From Candidatus Ruthia sp. Plio_17_S18 (GTDB taxonomy: Bacteria; Pseudomonadota; Gammaproteobacteria; PS1; Pseudothioglobaceae), in contig CP072538.1 in assembly GCA_021730105.1 (NCBI GenBank), positions 806,001-870,000 of the forward strand: a DNA stretch of 64,000 nt, given 5' to 3'. Position 1 is the first letter of the stretch. Every line of letters starts with the position of its first letter. A model generated the notes under the pieces. It searched no databases. It worked only from the letters and a program-made list of their open reading frames with translations, and had not been told where the DNA came from. A program made the translations under genes and the position numbers. Below, one piece after another: positions 55,796 to 64,000 of the stretch.

Positions 55796-57097
55796 TTAAA
55801 CGTTTTCTATAGCCTTCTTAAACGCCCATCCACGCTGTTCAAAATTATCAAACATATCAAAACTCGCACAGGCTGGGGATAATAAAATTGCACCATTTGC
55901 AATCATTGTACTAGCGGTATTAACTGCCTCGTCCATAGAGTTGGCATAAATGACTTTTGCAGTGTGAATGTTGTTGCCTAGCTCTTTAGCACTTTGTCCG
56001 ATCAAAATAACATTGGGTATATTATTATCAATCAATTCAAATAAAGCAGTATAGTCTTCTTGCTTGTTGATGCCACCTGCAATAAGTACAATATTTTCAT
56101 ATTTATCAATTAGTGCGTTCAATGCTGTAATGGCAGCCATAGCGTTGGTGGCTTTTGAATCGTTGTAATAATCAATGTTCTGTTTTTTGACTACCCATTC
56201 TAGGCGGTGTTCTAGCCCTTTAAAACTTTTAATGCTTTGAACCATAGACGTTATTGGTAGTTTGATTTGGTCGCCTAAAGTAAGAGCGGCAAGTATATTT
56301 CTTGTATTGTGCTTACCAATCAGTTGCGTTTCGTTAATGCTCATTAGTACATCTTCGCCTTTGAGTAAATAGCAGGTGTCGTGGCAAGTGACTGTGCCAA
56401 AATCATTTGCTTGCTTGGGTATTCTAATACCAAAGCACTTGGTGTTTGCTTTTATGGGTGTGAGTGGCTCGTCTAAATTAATCACTAAGTGTTGACAGTG
56501 TTGATGTAGACTTAATTTAGAATTGGTGTAATGTTTAAAACTTTGATACCTGTCAAGGTGATCAGGGGTGATGTTAAGCACAACACCTGCTACTAAATTC
56601 AGATGATGGCTGTAATCTAGTTGATAACTGGATAATTCTAATACGTAGTATTCTACTTTTTCACTTAAACAATCCAGTGCGGGCATGCCAATATTACCCC
56701 CCATAGAAACTTGCATGCCTGCATTGGCAATCATTTGTGTTAATAATTGGGTGACTGTTGATTTGCCATTAGAGCCAGTGATGCCAATTATGGGTGCTTT
56801 TGCAAATCTTGAAAATAGTTCTATATCACTAACAATGGGAATATTTTGCTCTTTTGCCCAAATGACAATGGATTCGTTTTGGGCAATGCCAGGAGAGATA
56901 AAAACTTCATCAACTTCTTTTAATAAATCTAATGTCCAAGCCCCGAGAGCAGGAGGTGATTTTAAAAACGCACTGGCATATTTAGATAATGAGGGTGGAT
57001 TGGTACGACTGTCAGCAATTTTGTAATCAATATTTTGTGTTGATAAAAAACGAGCGATTGAAAAACCTGTTTTTCCTAAGCCTAAAACCAGTTTCAT
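55796..57097 (-). CDS. murD: UDP-N-acetylmuramoylalanine-D-glutamate ligase
   Basis: A 433-residue Mur ligase: LVLGLGKTGFSIARFL, the P-loop GITGSNGKSTVTQLL, MGGNIGMPALDC, YYNDSKATNAMAAI and LLSPACASFDMFDNFEQRG. It adds D-Glu to UDP-MurNAc-L-Ala. It stands alone, apart from the murC cluster. Length normal. Confidence 0.97.
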   Translation of the reverse strand: MKLVLGLGKTGFSIARFLSTQNIDYKIADSRTNPPSLSKYASAFLKSPPALGAWTLDLLKEVDEVFISPGIAQNESIVIWAKEQNIPIVSDIELFSRFAKAPIIGITGSNGKSTVTQLLTQMIANAGMQVSMGGNIGMPALDCLSEKVEYYVLELSSYQLDYSHHLNLVAGVVLNITPDHLDRYQSFKHYTNSKLSLHQHCQHLVINLDEPLTPIKANTKCFGIRIPKQANDFGTVTCHDTCYLLKGEDVLMSINETQLIGKHNTRNILAALTLGDQIKLPITSMVQSIKSFKGLEHRLEWVVKKQNIDYYNDSKATNAMAAITALNALIDKYENIVLIAGGINKQEDYTALFELIDNNIPNVILIGQSAKELGNNIHTAKVIYANSMDEAVNTASTMIANGAILLSPACASFDMFDNFEQRGWAFKKAIENV

Positions 57098-57156
57098 GCG
57101 TTTATTTTAGCTGTAAAATGGTTGTATTTTACACTTTTAAATACAAGGCATAAATC

Positions 57157-57816
57157 ATGAATACAAACGTCAACACTCAAGCACGTGACATTAGCATCAA
57201 TAGCGTTTTAAAAAACACGTATCAATTACTTTCTGCAACCTTATTATTTAGTGGGCTAATGGCTTATCTTGCTATGTCTTTAAATCTGCCACATTTTGGT
57301 CTTTTAATCACCCTTGGTGGTTATTTTGGCTTGCTGTATTTAACCAATAAACTTAAAAATTCAAGTTACGGAATTTTGTCGGTGTTTGCATTAACAGGCT
57401 TTATGGGGCTGACATTAGGCCCTGTTATTGGCGCTTATACAACTGCTTTTTCAAATGGCTCTGAACTAATTGCTATGGCCATGACAGGCACGGGACTTAT
57501 CTTTTTATCACTGTCTTTTTATGCCATCACTTCGGGCAAAAATTTTAGTTTTTTATCCGGCTTCTTAACTGCGGGTATTATTGTGGCATTTTTAGCAGGA
57601 ATTGCTGCTTATTTCTTTAACATGCCAGCATTATCACTAACCGTATCTGCAGCTTTTATTTTACTAATGAGTGGTTTAATTTTATTTGAAACTTCAAATA
57701 TTATCCGTGGTGGCGAGACTAATTATATCATGGCAACAGTAACTCTGTTTATTTCAATTTATAACTTATTTTTAAGCTTGTTGCAGTTGCTAGGTGTGTT
57801 TTCTGGCGAAGATTAA
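57157..57816 (+). CDS. Bax inhibitor-1 / YccA family membrane protein
   Basis: A 219-residue protein with seven spans; VLKNTYQLLSATLLFSGLMA, GFMGLTLGPVIGAYTT and the final SIYNLFLSLLQLLGVFSGED match the BI-1/YccA family. YccA-type members modulate FtsH protease, and others leak calcium. A ribosome site and its own upstream spacing suggest a separate transcript, divergent from murD. Confidence 0.9.
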   Translation: MNTNVNTQARDISINSVLKNTYQLLSATLLFSGLMAYLAMSLNLPHFGLLITLGGYFGLLYLTNKLKNSSYGILSVFALTGFMGLTLGPVIGAYTTAFSNGSELIAMAMTGTGLIFLSLSFYAITSGKNFSFLSGFLTAGIIVAFLAGIAAYFFNMPALSLTVSAAFILLMSGLILFETSNIIRGGETNYIMATVTLFISIYNLFLSLLQLLGVFSGED

Positions 57817-57836
57817 TCGCTAACGTAAAGTAGAGC

Positions 57837-58307
57837 ATGATTGATAGTGAGGACTATCGGGCTAATGTTGGCATTGTTATTACTAATGACAAACAACAAA
57901 TACTTCTAACCAAATGCTTTAAACAAGATTCTTGGCAATTACCACAAAGCGGTATTGACTTTGGTGAGAGTGAGTTGGATGCATCTTTTCTAGAACTTAA
58001 TGAAGAAATTGGCCTGTCCTCTGAACATTTAGGCGTTCTTGCCAAAACGCCTAAATGGCTGCGTTATGATTTGCCCGATTATCACATTTGAAAACAACAT
58101 CAAGCTAGACACACATACACAAGTAGAATTTGATGATTGGGCATTGGTAGATTATTGGCGCCCTATTGAAGGTGTGACTAATTTTAAAAACAATTTATGA
58201 AGACATGCTCAAAGCTCCTAGCACCTGTACTTTTTAATAATCAACACAAAATTCCTAATCAATACTTACGCCCACTTAAATGTTCAGCTATTGTTTTAGA
58301 CAAATAA
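57837..58307 (+). pseudogene. rppH: RNA pyrophosphohydrolase RppH, frameshifted and deleted
   Basis: The first 84 codons read DSEDYRANVGIVITNDKQQI and the Nudix box GIDFGESELDASFLELNEEIG, then stop at TGA after LPDYHI. In other frames VEFDDWALVDYWRPIEGVTN and LAPVLFNNQHKIPNQYLRPL continue the family C-terminus to TAA 58307. The segment between, about 20 residues in normal RppH, is shortened. RppH removes pyrophosphate from mRNA 5' ends to start decay. The Nudix box itself deviates from GX5EX7REUXEEXGU, with LNEEIG in place of REVxEE. Confidence 0.88.
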
Positions 58308-58352
58308 ACCACTGCCCCGTTCAATAACTCTATATATAAATATCCCATTGGT

Positions 58353-58358
58353 ATAATG
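58353..58358 (+). promoter_or_regulatory. probable -10 element of hom-thrC-cysM
   Basis: TATAAT lies 35-40 bases before the hom GTG start. No firm -35 seen. Confidence 0.5.
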
Positions 58359-58392
58359 TCTTTTTAGTTTTATTTAGATAGGGGTTTTACTT

Positions 58393-59670
58393 GTGAATAT
58401 TGGAATTTTAGGGCTGGGCACTGTCGGTGGTGGCGTGGTGAATGTGTTAAACAAAAACCAAGCACAAATTACGCGCCGATCTGGTGATGGTATTAACGTC
58501 ACTCACGTAGCTGTAAGAGATACAACCCAAGCGCGTATTTGCCCTACTGAGCATATCAAACTCACTCAAGACCCGTTTGAGATTGTTAATAATGATGATA
58601 TTGATGTCGTTTTAGAATTAATAGGTGGCACAAGCTTGGCTAAAGATTTGGTCGAACAGGCCATTAAAAATAGCAAACATGTCGTTACTGCCAACAAAGC
58701 TTTAATTGCCATACATGGCAACGAACTACTGGCCTTGGCAAAAGATAATAACACGTATCTTTTGTTTGAAGCGGCTGTTGCAGGTGGTATCCCTATTTTA
58801 AAATCTTTAGAGCAGGGCTTAAGTGCCAATCAAATTGAATTAGTTGCTGGCATTATTAATGGCACAAGCAACTTTATCCTAACTGAAATGCGCAACAAAG
58901 GTAGAGATTTTGAAGATGTTCTTAAAGAAGCACAAGCACTGGGCTACGCTGAAGCTGACCCTACTTTTGATGTTGAAGGTATTGATGCAGCGCATAAATT
59001 AGCCATTCTCGCCTCAATGGCATTTGGATGTGAGTTACAATTTGATCAAATTTCAACACAAGGTATTGGCAAAATCAGTGGTGAAGATATTGCTTTTGCA
59101 GTAGAATTGGGTTACGTTATTAAACACCTAGGTATTGCTAAAAAACTAGATGGCAAATTACAAATGCATATACACCCAACTTTAGTACCTAAAACTCATC
59201 TACTGTCCAATGTTGATGGTGTTATGAATAGCGTATTAGTCAAAGGTAATGCAGTTGGTGAAACGCTTTATTATGGTGCGGGTGCAGGTGCTGAAGCAAC
59301 AGCAAGTAGTGTTATTGCTGATTTGATTGATATTATCAAAGGCACTGTAAGTAATGATGCTTTGGGATGGCAGTCATTAATAAACATTCCAAATTGCAAA
59401 ACTGATGATATTGAAAGCATTTTTTACTTGCGTTTATTAGCCATTGACAAGCCAGGAGTTTTGGCAGATATTACAGCAACTTTAGCCAATCATAACATTA
59501 GTGTAGAAGCTGTTATACAAAAACAAATTGACCAGAAAAATAACGCACACATTGCCATCATTACCAATCTTACCAAAACTAGTGAACTGAACAAGGCAGT
59601 GGCAGACATTCAAACCCATGATTACATTCAAGAAGATGTTAAAATTATCTTCGTTGAAACATTTAATTAA
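58393..59670 (+). CDS. hom: homoserine dehydrogenase
   Basis: A 425-residue monofunctional enzyme: NAD(P)-binding NIGILGLGTVGGGVVNVLN, VVTANKALIAIHG, AAVAGGIPILKSL, the catalytic region LGYAEADPTFDVEGIDAAHK and a C-terminal ACT domain (LRLLAIDKPGVLADITATLA). It reduces aspartate semialdehyde to homoserine; the ACT domain suggests threonine feedback. Start is GTG. thrC follows by 11 bases. Confidence 0.97.
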   Translation: MNIGILGLGTVGGGVVNVLNKNQAQITRRSGDGINVTHVAVRDTTQARICPTEHIKLTQDPFEIVNNDDIDVVLELIGGTSLAKDLVEQAIKNSKHVVTANKALIAIHGNELLALAKDNNTYLLFEAAVAGGIPILKSLEQGLSANQIELVAGIINGTSNFILTEMRNKGRDFEDVLKEAQALGYAEADPTFDVEGIDAAHKLAILASMAFGCELQFDQISTQGIGKISGEDIAFAVELGYVIKHLGIAKKLDGKLQMHIHPTLVPKTHLLSNVDGVMNSVLVKGNAVGETLYYGAGAGAEATASSVIADLIDIIKGTVSNDALGWQSLINIPNCKTDDIESIFYLRLLAIDKPGVLADITATLANHNISVEAVIQKQIDQKNNAHIAIITNLTKTSELNKAVADIQTHDYIQEDVKIIFVETFN

Positions 59671-59681
59671 GGAAAAAAATA

Positions 59682-60755
59682 ATGAGATATACTGGCTTAA
59701 TTGAACGCTATAAAGATAGACTTCCTGTGGATGACAATACCAGAATTATTAGTTTAGGTGAGGGGAATACGCCACTCATTCGGCTAGAAAATATTCCTAA
59801 AGAACTGGGTAAAAATGTTGATATTTATATCAAATACGAAGGTCTAAACCCTACAGGTTCATTTAAAGACCGCGGTATGACCATGGCAGTTACCAAAGCG
59901 GTAAAATCTGGTTCTAAAGCAATTATTTGCGCCTCTACAGGCAACACTTCAGCATCTGCTGCGGCTTACGCGGCACGTGCTGGTATTAAGGTGTTTGTAC
60001 TGATTCCTGAAGGAAAAATTGCACTGGGTAAATTAGCACAAGCGATGATTCATGGTGCTGTTATTATTCAAATCAAAGGCAACTTTGACGATGGCATGCG
60101 TTTGGTTAAAGAGGTTGCTGAACATGTACCGGTATCCATTGTTAATTCAATCAATCCATTTCGCCTACAAGGTCAAAAAACTGCTGCCTTTGAAATTATA
60201 GAAGAGTTTGGCTACGCGCCAGATTATCACTGCCTACCTGTGGGTAATGCAGGGAATATTTCAGCCCATTGGATGGGATATACAGAGTATTATAAAGAGG
60301 GCAAGGCAAATAATACGCCTAAAATGGTTGGCTATCAAGCAGCGGGCTCTGCACCTTTTATTAAAGGTGCAATGATAGACAACCCCGAAACCATTGCCAC
60401 TGCCATTCGTATTGGACATCCTCAAAGTTGGGACTTGGCACACAAAGTTGAAAAAGAATCAGATGGATGGTTTGATTCATTAACCGATGAAGAAATTCTA
60501 AGTGCACAAAAATTACTCACTGAAAAAGAAGGTATTTTCTGCGAACCAGCTTCAGCAACTTCATTAGCAGGTGCAATGCGCGATATTAAAAATGGTAAAA
60601 TTGCAAACGGCTCTAAAATTGTATGTACTTTAACAGGTCATGGCTTAAAAGACCCTGACATAGCAATTTCACAATGCACCAATCAAATGATTAACATCAA
60701 CCCAGTGATGAGTGAAGTCAAAGACGCTATTTTAAAAACATGTGATTTTAACTAA
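59682..60755 (+). CDS. thrC: threonine synthase
   Basis: A 357-residue PLP enzyme with the lysine motif NPTGSFKDRGMTMAV, CASTGNTSASAAAYAA and a glycine-rich LPVGNAGNIS. It converts O-phosphohomoserine to threonine. It is the shorter class, as in many bacteria. Operon with hom (upstream) and cysM (3 bases downstream). The kinase thrB is not here. Confidence 0.96.
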   Translation: MRYTGLIERYKDRLPVDDNTRIISLGEGNTPLIRLENIPKELGKNVDIYIKYEGLNPTGSFKDRGMTMAVTKAVKSGSKAIICASTGNTSASAAAYAARAGIKVFVLIPEGKIALGKLAQAMIHGAVIIQIKGNFDDGMRLVKEVAEHVPVSIVNSINPFRLQGQKTAAFEIIEEFGYAPDYHCLPVGNAGNISAHWMGYTEYYKEGKANNTPKMVGYQAAGSAPFIKGAMIDNPETIATAIRIGHPQSWDLAHKVEKESDGWFDSLTDEEILSAQKLLTEKEGIFCEPASATSLAGAMRDIKNGKIANGSKIVCTLTGHGLKDPDIAISQCTNQMININPVMSEVKDAILKTCDFN

Positions 60756-60758
60756 AAA

Positions 60759-61649
60759 GTGATGACATTCAAAACCATTGAGCAGACCATTGGCAATACA
60801 CCTTTAGTCAAACTTAAACGGCTCAACCCCAACTCATCAAACACCATCTTACTCAAACTAGAAGGTAACAACCCAGCAGGCTCGGTTAAAGATAGAGCTG
60901 CACTTAACATGATTTTAAATAGTGAAAAGCGGGGTGAAATATCCCTTGGTGATACCTTAATTGAAGCCACCAGTGGTAACACCGGCATTGCACTTGCCAT
61001 GGTAGCAGCCATTAAGGGTTATAAAATGATTTTAATCATGCCTGATCATCTTTCACAAGAAAGGCGTGATGCTATGAGTGCTTATGGCGCTCAACTTATC
61101 TTAGTAACTCAAGATGAAGGCATGGAGGGTGCTAGAGATTTGGCTGATAAAATGGAAAAGCAAGGCAAGGGTAAACAGCTTGACCAATTTTCTAACCCAG
61201 ACAATCCAAATGCTCACATCAATACAACTGCACAAGAAATTTGGCAAGATACACAAGGCTCAATCACCCATTTTGTCTCTGCCATGGGAACAACTGGCAC
61301 GATTATAGGCGTATCAGGCAGTTTGAAGGCAAAAAACCCAGCCATTCAAATTATTGGTGTACAACCAGAAGATGGTGCGCAAATTGCTGGCATTCGTCGT
61401 TGGCCAAAAGCATACTTGCCCAAAATCTTTGATCGCTCTAAGGTGGACACTATCATGGATATTTCACAAACTTCAGCAGAACAAACCACACGAGACTTAG
61501 CAACAATAGAAGGTATTTTTGCTGGCGTATCCTCTGGCGGTGCTGTATCGGCAGCCATTGAATTGTCCAAACAAGTCAATAATGCCATCATTGTTACTAT
61601 TGCTTGTGACCGAGGAGACCGTTACTTATCAACTGAATTGTTTAGTTGA
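60759..61649 (+). CDS. cysM: cysteine synthase B
   Basis: A 296-residue PLP enzyme: EQTIGNTPLVKLKRLN, NPAGSVKDRAALNMI (PLP lysine), EATSGNTGIALAMVAAIKGY and FAGVSSGGAVSAAIEL. ISQTSAEQTTRDL and RRWPKAYLP favour CysM over CysK. It makes cysteine from O-acetylserine and sulfide or thiosulfate, apt for a sulfur-oxidiser. Starts at GTG (60759) or the next ATG. clcA overlaps by 4 bases. Confidence 0.94.
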   Translation: MMTFKTIEQTIGNTPLVKLKRLNPNSSNTILLKLEGNNPAGSVKDRAALNMILNSEKRGEISLGDTLIEATSGNTGIALAMVAAIKGYKMILIMPDHLSQERRDAMSAYGAQLILVTQDEGMEGARDLADKMEKQGKGKQLDQFSNPDNPNAHINTTAQEIWQDTQGSITHFVSAMGTTGTIIGVSGSLKAKNPAIQIIGVQPEDGAQIAGIRRWPKAYLPKIFDRSKVDTIMDISQTSAEQTTRDLATIEGIFAGVSSGGAVSAAIELSKQVNNAIIVTIACDRGDRYLSTELFS

Positions 61650-62920
61650 AAAGATATCTTTCGCATCAACTTCCTAGTGGGATAAAAACTTATACATCCT
61701 TAATATTGAGCAGTATTATTACTGTGATTGCTATTGATTTTTTTCTTGCTTCTAGTGATTATGCTCAACACACATTCAAGCATTTAATTGCCTCAAAGCC
61801 TTATTTAAGTTTTGCCATTACGCCTGTTGTTTTTGTATTGATTGTTTATATTGCTAAGTATTTTTGCCATTATGTTCAAGGCAGTGGTATTCCACAATTA
61901 ATTGCTGCTAATGACTCTCGTAACAAATCTATACGCGAAAAACTCTTGTCATTTAGGGTGGCAATTGGAAAAATTGTACTTATTTTTATGGGTATGCTTG
62001 GAGGTGCGCCTATTGGCATTGAAGGGCCTAGCATTCATATTGGCGCCTCAATATTTTTTGGCTTTAATCAATTTATTAAATTCAAACGCAAATTGCTTAT
62101 CCATTCACTTATTGCGATTGGTGGTAGTGCTGGGCTTATTGTCGCCTTTAATGCACCAATTGCTGGTTTTTTATTTAGCTTTGAAGAAATAGGTCGTCAA
62201 CTTAAAAAACAAGCGCTGATTTTAATCGCCATCATGAGTGGATTGGTTTACTTATTGGCAGTTATATATCGTGGTAATGATGTCTATTTAAGTGATATGT
62301 CAGCTTATTTTATTGATTTGGTACTAATTTGGCAATTACTACCATTGGCGATATTTTCTGGCATTTTGGGTGGTTTGTTCTCAAAAACCATTCTTTATTT
62401 AATTAAAAAATTCATGGCCCACACCAAAACCAAAGTTATTGTGGCTGCCTTAATATTAGGTTTAATTATTGCGTTATTTAATTACCTTTCTAAAGGTCAA
62501 ATTGCAGGCTCTGGTCGTGAAGAGGTGTTATTAATGTTAGCTGGACATCAGCTGGGTGGTGATTTTGTTGTGATGAAATATCTATCAACGCTAAGCTCTC
62601 TAGCCTCCACCATTCCTGGTGGTTTGTTCATGCCCAGTATTTCTATTGGTGCTAGTATTGGTAGTGAAGTGGGACATTATTATTCACAAATCAGCCCGCA
62701 AATTATTATACTTATGGCGATGGTTGCTTATTTAAGTGCTGTTATTAGAGCGCCACTGACTAGTGCCTTTGTTATTTTAGAGATGACAAATACACTTAAT
62801 TTACTTATTCCAGCACTGATTATTGCCTTTATTGCCAACTGGGTATCTAAACAAATATCCACACCACCAATCTACGAAGCATTGGCTGAAAGATACTTAA
62901 AGTTAACGCAAAATAACTAA
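61646..62920 (+). CDS. clcA: ClC-family chloride channel/transporter
   Basis: A 424-residue membrane protein with the ClC selectivity motifs GSGIPQLI, GAPIGIEGPSIHIGASI and GGLFMPSISIGASIGSEVG. It contains about ten helices and no C-terminal CBS domains. It exchanges chloride for protons or conducts chloride. The start is a TTG in a TTGA overlap with cysM. It converges on hemJ with a 4-base overlap. Confidence 0.93.
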   Translation: MKRYLSHQLPSGIKTYTSLILSSIITVIAIDFFLASSDYAQHTFKHLIASKPYLSFAITPVVFVLIVYIAKYFCHYVQGSGIPQLIAANDSRNKSIREKLLSFRVAIGKIVLIFMGMLGGAPIGIEGPSIHIGASIFFGFNQFIKFKRKLLIHSLIAIGGSAGLIVAFNAPIAGFLFSFEEIGRQLKKQALILIAIMSGLVYLLAVIYRGNDVYLSDMSAYFIDLVLIWQLLPLAIFSGILGGLFSKTILYLIKKFMAHTKTKVIVAALILGLIIALFNYLSKGQIAGSGREEVLLMLAGHQLGGDFVVMKYLSTLSSLASTIPGGLFMPSISIGASIGSEVGHYYSQISPQIIILMAMVAYLSAVIRAPLTSAFVILEMTNTLNLLIPALIIAFIANWVSKQISTPPIYEALAERYLKLTQNN

Positions 62921-63339
62921 AATGGCCTAACCACAACTAGAATAACAACACTCATCAATATCAGCACAGGGAGCTCATTAAACCAACGATAAAATACATC
63001 AGAGTGAGCGTTTTTATCAGCCTTAAAAACACCCACTAAATAGCCACAATAAAAATGGTATGCAATCAACAATACTACCAATAATAATTTAACGTGCAGC
63101 CAGTATTGAATTGAATGATATGCCCAATTCTCAATAGTCATCCATAATCCTAGCGCACTAGCTAGGATAAAGCTCGGCATCATAATGCCTTTATAAAGCT
63201 TACGTTCCATCACTTTAAAACGTTCAATACTAGGTTTGTCTTTGCTCATTGAGTGATAAACAAAAAGACGTGGCAAATAAAACAGTGCTGCAAACCAAGT
63301 AATCACACTAATAATATGAAAAGCTTTTATCCACAACAT
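62917..63339 (-). CDS. hemJ: protoporphyrinogen IX oxidase HemJ
   Basis: A 140-residue four-span protein from the ATG at 63339 (MLWIKAFHIISVITWFAALF) with the haem/quinone-site histidines and YLPRLFVYHS, and the C-terminal WFNELPVLILMSVVILVVVR. HemJ is the penultimate haem-synthesis enzyme. An earlier ATG at 63399 would add 20 residues without family support. Confidence 0.93.
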   Translation of the reverse strand: MLWIKAFHIISVITWFAALFYLPRLFVYHSMSKDKPSIERFKVMERKLYKGIMMPSFILASALGLWMTIENWAYHSIQYWLHVKLLLVVLLIAYHFYCGYLVGVFKADKNAHSDVFYRWFNELPVLILMSVVILVVVRPF

Positions 63340-63441
63340 ATAATCTCCACTTTTTTTAAAGCTCCTTTGGGGCAAACATACAGCATTCAAAGCACTCATT
63401 ATAGTAAAATTAATCTACTTTAATTAACTTTAAATTTTCAA

Positions 63442-64000
63442 TTGAAGCCATATCGCGAAATTCCCTACAACTATACCTCTTTTTCTGACAAAGAAATTGT
63501 CTGTCGTTTTTTAGGTGCTGATGCGTGGGATTTACTTAACCCAACTGCGCCAAAATCGCAATACAGGCAGAAGTGCTAGAATGCTATTTGAAGTACTTGG
63601 AGATATGTGGGTAGTTAATCGAAACCTCTATTTACAGGAAGATTTAATTAAAAACAAGCGTCGTTGTCGAGCACTCATACAAGCGCTGTTATTAATACTG
63701 AAAAACTCAGTTTTATTGACAATATAAACACCACTAACAATATGTAGAGTGTTAATGTTGGTGCAGGCGTGGTTACCAAACGCGTTAGTGAATTGGCCAA
63801 TCAACACAACTTAGTATTTGCAGTTGATCCAACCTCTCAAGATGCTTGCACAATTGGTGGTAATGTTGCTATGAATGCAGGCGGGAAAAAAGCCCTAAGA
63901 TGGGGCACGACAATTGACAACTTATTGTCTTGGAAAATGGTGATGCCAGATGGTTAGTGGTTGCAAGTAAAACGCCTTAATCACAATCAAGACAAAATCC
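63442..64000 (+). pseudogene. DUF3683 / FAD-linked oxidoreductase, frameshifted, runs off window end
   Basis: A TTG at 63442 opens [20 protein letters not shown] and [13 protein letters not shown]. The frame then shifts to [20 protein letters not shown] and [20 protein letters not shown], is interrupted near 63727 and again by TAG, and resumes with [20 protein letters not shown] and [20 protein letters not shown], the FAD-binding PCMH domain. A TAG at about 63955 follows MPDG. This is the large FAD plus Fe-S dehydrogenase with an N-terminal DUF3683 domain. Multiple lesions: dead. Confidence 0.85.

Overview
This is an AT-rich, densely packed bacterial chromosome segment with gammaproteobacterial genes and gene pairs: tolQRA behind ybgC and ruvB, hemA-prfA, divergent fur/bamE, ftsB-ispD, mnmA-hflD, and murC-murB-ddl-ftsQ. 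Housekeeping genes overlap or sit a few bases apart. Scattered among them are many genes in several stages of decay: imelysin copy 2, porin, bfr, dtd, ybgC, mscS, a DsrE protein, xseA, a K+ channel, an RND pump, ftsQ, cas9/cas1/cas2, rppH and a DUF3683 oxidoreductase. This pattern, plus the absence of ftsA/ftsZ after ftsQ, suggests a host-restricted, genome-reducing sulfur-oxidiser symbiont of the SUP05 / vesicomyid-clam type (Ca. Ruthia / Ca. Vesicomyosocius-like). The taxonomic placement is inference; no rRNA gene is present to settle it.

Layout. 1-5.9 kb: an iron-related block on the minus strand. It has an imelysin, a di-haem cytochrome, a second broken imelysin, a broken porin, very small ORFs, a bacterioferritin pseudogene and two Fur-box-like sites, followed by a tyrosine-recombinase remnant. 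5.9-7.6 kb: a CDF metal exporter and ruvC. 8.0-17.0 kb: one long minus-strand gene train, lolB-ruvB-ybgC(stop)-tolQ-tolR-tolA-DUF2384-minC-glyS-dtd(pseudo)-membrane proteins-yffB. 17.0-23.4 kb: hemA-prfA, znuB-fur, bamE, sppA, ccmA-ccmB. 23.4-27.2 kb: a SAM-cycle block with two riboswitches, a SAM-II-like element plus terminator before metK and a SAH element before ahcY, followed by glyQ. 27.2-34 kb: envelope genes, miaB, a copper / cytochrome-oxidase assembly cluster (SCO1, PCuAC, DUF2946), phoH and mnmA. 34-43.5 kb: hflD, rpsT, smr, broken xseA, an M23 peptidase, RDD, ftsB, ispD and a graveyard of transporter genes. 43.5-52.4 kb: ispF, murC, murB, ddl, ftsQ (interrupted), mltD, bolA, a flavin reductase and miaA. 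52.4-55.8 kb: a fossil type II-C CRISPR-Cas locus with a lone repeat-like sequence and a matching anti-repeat-like sequence. 55.8-64 kb: murD, a BI-1 protein, broken rppH, hom-thrC-cysM, clcA, hemJ and a broken DUF3683 gene running off the end.

How it fits together. Peptidoglycan synthesis, tRNA modification, translation, haem, threonine/cysteine synthesis, SAM recycling and oxidase copper loading are kept. Defence (CRISPR), multidrug efflux, osmotic channels, iron storage, an outer-membrane porin and some repair or quality-control genes are decaying. The points most worth a second look are the paired SAM-II and SAH riboswitches, the CRISPR fossil with its Cas9-Cas1 chimeric frame, and the recurrent Gln-to-stop-like changes in otherwise intact frames (ftsQ, ybgC, the bamE tail and a Cys-rich small protein).
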